From assembly GCF_002979655.1 (NCBI RefSeq), contig NZ_PCPG01000005.1:1-64000 (forward strand): a DNA stretch of 64,000 bases, written 5' to 3'. Origin of the DNA: Microbacterium sp. MYb45 (GTDB taxonomy: Bacteria > Actinomycetota > Actinomycetes > Actinomycetales > Microbacteriaceae). Below the pieces are notes generated by a model. The model saw only the letters and a program-made list of their open reading frames with translations. It was not told the DNA's origin and did not search any database. The position numbers and the translations under genes are program-made. Positions 60,183-64,000 of the stretch are shown here, piece after piece (the first letter of the stretch is position 1; the number at the start of each line of letters is the position of its first letter).

Positions 60183-62219
60183 TCATCGCAGGAACGCCGC
60201 GGCGACGCCGGAGTCGACGGGGATGTGCAGGCCCGTGGTGCGGCTGAGCTCGGGGCCCGTGAGCACGTAGACCGCGTCAGCGACGTTCTCGGGGACGACC
60301 TCGCGCTTGAGGATCGTGCGGTTGGCGTAGTACTGGCCGAGGTCCTCTTCGGCGACACCGTAGGTCGCTGCGCGGTTGGCGCCCCAGCCCGAGGCGAAGA
60401 TGCCGGAGCCGCGCACGACACCGTCGGGGTTGATGCCGTTCACGCGGATGCCGAACTCGCCGAGCTCGACCGCGAGCAGGCGCACCTGGTGGGCCTGGTC
60501 GGCCTTGGTCGCCGAGTAGGCGATGTTGTTCGGGCCGGCGAAGACCGAGTTCTTCGAGGAGATGTAGATGATGTCGCCGCCGAGCTTCTGGTCGATGAGC
60601 ACGCGCGCGGCGGCCTTCGACACGAGGAACGAGCCCTTGGCCATGACGTCGTGCTGCAGATCCCAGTCCTTCTCCGTGGTCTCCAGGAGCGGCTTCGAGA
60701 GCGAGAGCCCGGCGTTGTTCACGACGAGGTCGACGCCGCCGAACGCGAGCACCGCCTCGTTCAGCGCGGCCTGCACGGCATCGGCATCCGCGACGTTCGC
60801 GGCGACACCGATCGCGACATCCGTGTTCCCGAGTTCCGCGGCGGCGGCCTGGGCCTTCTCGAGGTCGAGGTCGGCGATCACGACGCAGGCGCCCTCGGCG
60901 GCGAGACGGGTGGCGATGGCCTTGCCGATGCCGGAGGCGGCACCGGTGACGAATGCGATACGGCCCTGGTGCGTCTTCGGCTTCGGCAGGCGCTGCAGCT
61001 TGGCCTCTTCCAGCGCCCAGTACTCGATGCGGAACTTCTCGGCATCCGAGATCGGCGCGTAGGTCGACAGCGCCTCGGCGCCGCGCATCACGTTGATCGC
61101 ATTGACGTAGAACTCGCCAGCGACCCGGGCGGTCTGCTTGTTCGCGCCGTACGAGAACATGCCCACACCGGGGATCAGCACGATGAGCGGGTCGGCTCCG
61201 CGGATCGCGGGCGACTCGGCGGTGGCGTGCGCGTCGTAGTAGGCCTGGTAGTCGGCGCGGTACTGGTCGTGCAGCTCGTGCAGACGGGCGATCTGCTCCT
61301 CTGCGGAAGCCGTGGCCGGCAGGTCGAGGATCAGCGGCTTGACCTTGGTGCGGAGGAAGTGATCGGGGCAGCTGGTGCCGAGGGCGGCCAGCTCGGGCGC
61401 CTTCTCGGATGCCAGGAAGTCGAGGACCACGTCGGCGTCGGTGAAGTGTCCGACCATCGGCTTGTCAGTCGATGCGATGCCGCGGACGGTCCCGGCGAGG
61501 GCGGCTGCACGCTCCCGGCGCTCGTCCGCGGCCAGGGCCTCGAATCCGGCGCGGACGCCGCCGAACGGCTGGTCCTTGCCATGTGCGGCGATGTACTCGG
61601 CGGCGGTGTCGATGATCCACAGCGAGTTCGCCTCGGCCTCCTCCGAGGTGTCGCCCCAGGCGGTGATGCCGTGGCCGCCGAGGATCGTGCCGATCGCCTG
61701 CGGATTCTGGGCCTTGATCGCGGCGATGTCGAGACCGAGCTGGAAGCCGGGGCGACGCCAGGGAACCCACACGACCTTGTCGCCGAAGATGGTCGCCGTC
61801 AGCGCCTCGCCGTCGGCGGCCGTGGCGATCGCGATGCCCGAGTCGGGGTGGAGGTGGTCGACGTGCGCAGCATCCACGAGCCCGTGCATGGCGGTGTCGA
61901 TCGAGGGAGCCGCTCCGCCCTTGCCGTGCAGGCAGTAGTCGAACGCGGCGACCATCTCGTCTTCACGATCGAGGCCGGGGTACACGTCGACCAGCGCGCG
62001 CATGCGGTCGAGGCGCAGCACGGCGAGGCCGCTCTCCTTCAGAGTGCCCAGGTCGCCGCCGGAGCCCTTGACCCACATCAGCTCGACCGGCTGCCCCGTC
62101 ACGGGGTCGGTCTCGGTGCCCTTGGCGGAGGTGTTCCCGCCGGCGTAGTTCGTGTTCTTCGGGTCGGCGCCGAGGCGGTTCGACCGGGCTATCAGGGCGG
62201 CGGCGGTGGGGTTCGTCAT
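60183..62219 (-). CDS. Bifunctional rhamnulose-1-phosphate aldolase / short-chain dehydrogenase
   Basis: The product has 678 residues. The N-terminal class II aldolase domain (about 1-400) has the zinc ligands His119, His122 and His124 (HVDHLHPDSG) and His183 (GGHGITAWG). The C-terminal domain (about 418-678) is a short-chain dehydrogenase with TGAASGIG at 425-432, NNAG near 502 and the catalytic YSATK at 568-572. This fusion (RhaEW type) splits rhamnulose 1-phosphate to DHAP and L-lactaldehyde and oxidises the aldehyde to lactate with NAD. A GGAGAG ribosome binding site precedes the ATG. The DeoR gene lies just upstream. Confidence 0.93.
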   Translation of the reverse strand: MTNPTAAALIARSNRLGADPKNTNYAGGNTSAKGTETDPVTGQPVELMWVKGSGGDLGTLKESGLAVLRLDRMRALVDVYPGLDREDEMVAAFDYCLHGKGGAAPSIDTAMHGLVDAAHVDHLHPDSGIAIATAADGEALTATIFGDKVVWVPWRRPGFQLGLDIAAIKAQNPQAIGTILGGHGITAWGDTSEEAEANSLWIIDTAAEYIAAHGKDQPFGGVRAGFEALAADERRERAAALAGTVRGIASTDKPMVGHFTDADVVLDFLASEKAPELAALGTSCPDHFLRTKVKPLILDLPATASAEEQIARLHELHDQYRADYQAYYDAHATAESPAIRGADPLIVLIPGVGMFSYGANKQTARVAGEFYVNAINVMRGAEALSTYAPISDAEKFRIEYWALEEAKLQRLPKPKTHQGRIAFVTGAASGIGKAIATRLAAEGACVVIADLDLEKAQAAAAELGNTDVAIGVAANVADADAVQAALNEAVLAFGGVDLVVNNAGLSLSKPLLETTEKDWDLQHDVMAKGSFLVSKAAARVLIDQKLGGDIIYISSKNSVFAGPNNIAYSATKADQAHQVRLLAVELGEFGIRVNGINPDGVVRGSGIFASGWGANRAATYGVAEEDLGQYYANRTILKREVVPENVADAVYVLTGPELSRTTGLHIPVDSGVAAAFLR

Positions 62220-62271
62220 GACTCTCCAAGACAGGGGCGATGCACACGACCATGTGCACTCATGCTGTTAC

Positions 62272-62293
62272 TTCATGTGAAAGATAACATGAA
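62272..62293. promoter_or_regulatory. Operator candidate: inverted repeat TTCATGT-N8-ACATGAA
   Basis: Seven-base arms at 62272-62278 and 62287-62293 flank eight bases, in the 94-base gap between the DeoR gene and the aldolase gene. On the minus strand the sequence also holds two TTTCA elements 12 bases apart, as is common for DeoR-family sites. It is likely the binding site by which DeoR controls the rhamnose enzymes. Confidence 0.5.
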
Positions 62294-62313
62294 ACCACGT
62301 TTACCGGAAGCGC

Positions 62314-63075
62314 TCAGAGGATGTCGGCGGTCTGCCGGAAGGGGCTCAACCGCTCGTCTCCCGGGTCGAGTTCCGTGATGAGCACCGAGATCTCCTCCCG
62401 TTCCAGCGCCCGCGCCACGGAGCGGCGCTCGAGCTTGCTGGAGTCGACGCACACCACGGTGGTGCCGGCGTTCGCGGCCATCGCCTGCTTCAGCTCCGCC
62501 TCGTCGACAGACACCTCCGAGGTGCCGTCCGCGCTGTCGAGGGCATCCGCCGACGAGAAGAAGATGTCGAAGTACACCGACCGCATGCTCCGGCGCGCGA
62601 TCGGTCCGACGAGGCTGCCCGTGGTCGGCTCGGCGGTCCCGCCGGAGATCACCGCCGTGACGCCGTCGAGTGGTTGCAGGAGCTGGAATGACTCGAACGA
62701 GTTCGTGTACACGGTGAGTCCGGTTCTCGGGCCGATGATCGAGGCCAGCATGTTGACCGTCGAGGAGGCGTCGAGCGCGATGCTGCCCTGTTCTGGGACG
62801 AGCCGGAGCGCCTTCTCGGCGATCGTCCGCTTCGCGCTCGCCCGGATGGCCCGCCGCGCATCGAACGGGCGGGCTCGCGGAGCCGCGGTCGCCCCGCCGC
62901 GCACGCGACGCACGCGCCCCTCGGCCTCGAGCTCGAGCAGGTCGCGCCGGATCGTCATCGACGACACGGAGAAGAGGTCGGCGGCCGCCTCGATCATGAC
63001 GCCCTGGGGGCCGTTCGCGAGTTCGACGAGTTCGTCTCTGCGGCGCTGCGCTTCGAGATTGCCGGAAAGAGCCAT
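62314..63075 (-). CDS. DeoR/GlpR family transcriptional regulator of the rhamnose enzymes
   Basis: The product has 253 residues. The N-terminal helix-turn-helix is at about 25-50 (AADLFSVSSMTIRRDLLELE), followed by GRVRRVRGGATAAP, the family signature. The sensor domain resembles ribose isomerase folds (SIALDASSTVNMLASII; VVCVDSSKLERRSVARAL). DeoR proteins sense phosphorylated sugars, so rhamnulose 1-phosphate is a plausible ligand. The ATG has a TAGATT hexamer six bases upstream, marking a leaderless start. It precedes the aldolase gene on the same strand. Confidence 0.92.
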   Translation of the reverse strand: MALSGNLEAQRRRDELVELANGPQGVMIEAAADLFSVSSMTIRRDLLELEAEGRVRRVRGGATAAPRARPFDARRAIRASAKRTIAEKALRLVPEQGSIALDASSTVNMLASIIGPRTGLTVYTNSFESFQLLQPLDGVTAVISGGTAEPTTGSLVGPIARRSMRSVYFDIFFSSADALDSADGTSEVSVDEAELKQAMAANAGTTVVCVDSSKLERRSVARALEREEISVLITELDPGDERLSPFRQTADIL

Positions 63076-63081
63076 GGGAGG

Positions 63082-63087
63082 AATCTA
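63082..63087 (-). promoter_or_regulatory. -10 hexamer TAGATT of a leaderless promoter
   Basis: On the minus strand TAGATT ends six bases before the ATG at 63075. The same six bases CCTCCC contain no ribosome binding site. Confidence 0.5.
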
Positions 63088-63109
63088 TCCGGTGCGCCCG
63101 AGTCCGACG

Positions 63110-64000
63110 CTATCGGGTGCGTCGTCGACGTGCCGCGACGGAGAGCTGGATGAGGACGCCTCCGAGCACCACCGCGAGCACGCCGGTGAGCAGCACCGGG
63201 AGGGGGTCGGACCCGCTGTCCGCCAGAACCGGGCCGCTCCCCGGCGACGGTTCGGGCGGCCCGGGCGCGAAGGCGAAGCGAGCCGATGTCGCTGCGGGCG
63301 CGAGGAGCCCGGTGAGTTCGTATGCGGCCGGATCGAGGACGTACTCGCCTCCGGACGAGACGAGGTCCAGCGCGAGCGAGCACGAGACGTCCGTCGGTCC
63401 GAGGCTCCCGCGACCGACGATGCCCGCCGACGTCACGTCGAGCGCGCCGTTCGGGCAATCCGTTTCGATGGCCGGGCTCTCGGCGGGAACGAGACCGGCG
63501 GGCAGAGCGAGGTCGAAGCTCCATTCCGGCTTCGCGCCGCTGGGCACCGCCGGCGATCCCGCGAGGTGCGTGTTGGTGACGGTGAGAAGGAATCGGGCCG
63601 GCTGGTCGGAGGCGTAGGAGTCGCCGCTCGGGGGAGCCGCGATCACCGCATCGAGTTGCGGAGTCGTGTCGATGAGGGCGAGATTGTCGAAGGCGTTGTC
63701 GTCGCCACCGCCCCCACCCAGGTTGTTGAGCAGCGCGACCTCGACGCTCGGCGACTGCGCCAGCAGCGACGTGAATCCTCGGAAGGTGCCCACGTTGTTC
63801 CCGTTGATCTGGTGGACGGGCAGGTCGCACGCGGCGATCGGTCCGGGAAAGGCGGCGACCGGAGGGGAAACGCCGTCGTCGAGCTGCACCGCCAGGTCGA
63901 CGGGGTTCGTGGTCCAGCAGTTCGCCTGGGCCACATCGACCGTCGCGGTGTAGTAGTGCCCGGCGATCACCGGCACCGCGGTCGCGGCCATCACTCCGGC
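63110..64000 (-). CDS. Surface protein with sorting-signal-like C-terminus, N-terminus beyond the window
   Basis: The frame is open to the window end, so the protein is longer than the 296 residues visible. The visible part is a set of beta-rich extracellular domains (YYTATVDVAQANCWTTNPVD; PARFLLTVTNTHLAGSPAVP) with several Cys residues, then a Pro/Ser-rich linker. The end has VLADSGSDPLP, a hydrophobic helix and the tail RRRRTR, i.e. an LAxSG-type motif, helix and positive tail. This is the layout of sortase substrates, with LADSG in place of LPXTG. It may be wall-anchored by a class E-like sortase; alternatively it is only membrane-anchored. Confidence 0.7.
   Translation of the reverse strand, partial: AGVMAATAVPVIAGHYYTATVDVAQANCWTTNPVDLAVQLDDGVSPPVAAFPGPIAACDLPVHQINGNNVGTFRGFTSLLAQSPSVEVALLNNLGGGGGDDNAFDNLALIDTTPQLDAVIAAPPSGDSYASDQPARFLLTVTNTHLAGSPAVPSGAKPEWSFDLALPAGLVPAESPAIETDCPNGALDVTSAGIVGRGSLGPTDVSCSLALDLVSSGGEYVLDPAAYELTGLLAPAATSARFAFAPGPPEPSPGSGPVLADSGSDPLPVLLTGVLAVVLGGVLIQLSVAARRRRTR

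Overview
The window looks like chromosomal core and accessory DNA from a high-GC actinobacterium, most likely Microbacterium or a close relative in the Microbacteriaceae. The grounds are about 70% GC in hand-counted lines, very strong G/C preference at third codon positions, leaderless promoters, and families typical of the group: a DivIVA-like coiled-coil protein, LCP, DUF3180, DUF2207, DUF4192, DUF937, and the gene order tilS-hpt-ftsH-folE-folP-folB-folK. No phage, insertion sequence, rRNA or CRISPR array was seen. The genus is an inference from gene content, not a database match.

Layout. 1-7000: surface polysaccharide genes (beta-helix protein cut by the window edge, flippase-like protein, two glycosyltransferases, a polyprenyl-phosphate sugar transferase). 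7200-15700: LtrA-like membrane protein, intradiol dioxygenase-like lipoprotein, small protein, fatty acid desaturase, DivIVA-like protein, secreted M23/FG-GAP protein and two hypothetical proteins. 15742-16059: tRNA-Glu, tRNA-Asp and tRNA-Phe on the minus strand. 16270-19963: secreted coiled-coil M23 peptidase, ppa, TMEM175-like channel, tilS. 20015-24554: DUF937 protein, then an accessory cassette made of a small helical protein, a 631-residue protein with a C-terminal lipase-like domain, three paralogous lipoproteins and the relic of a fourth. 24610-33367: hpt, ftsH, four folate genes, DUF3180, two PH-domain membrane proteins, and a DUF2520-like Rossmann protein. 33381-45131: DUF2207 protein, lysS, DUF4192 protein, cls, a lipoprotein, a diacylglycerol kinase-like enzyme, an ECF sigma factor, an NTF2-like protein, serS, a HAD phosphatase and tRNA-Ser. 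45182-52640: LCP protein, then a LacI-regulated alpha-glucoside uptake and hydrolysis locus. 52646-63075: an L-rhamnose-type catabolic locus (LacI regulator, ABC importer, rhamnulokinase, bifunctional aldolase/dehydrogenase, DeoR regulator). 63110-end: part of a surface protein with a sorting-signal-like C-terminus.

How the genes work together. The two sugar loci each pair an importer with cytoplasmic enzymes and a local repressor, and palindromic operator candidates lie at the expected promoters. The folate genes are tightly coupled by 1-4 base overlaps. The most unusual region is 20756-24554. The large protein has no Sec signal, a helical N-terminus and a GHSYGG lipase elbow, and it is preceded by a small helical partner and followed by a lipoprotein array. 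This resembles a type VII-secreted lipase toxin with membrane-anchored immunity proteins. That reading is an inference: no secretion machinery genes are in the window.

Thirteen genes share the same arrangement, a TANNNT hexamer followed by exactly six bases and then the start codon. This indicates widespread leaderless transcription and was used to choose several starts.
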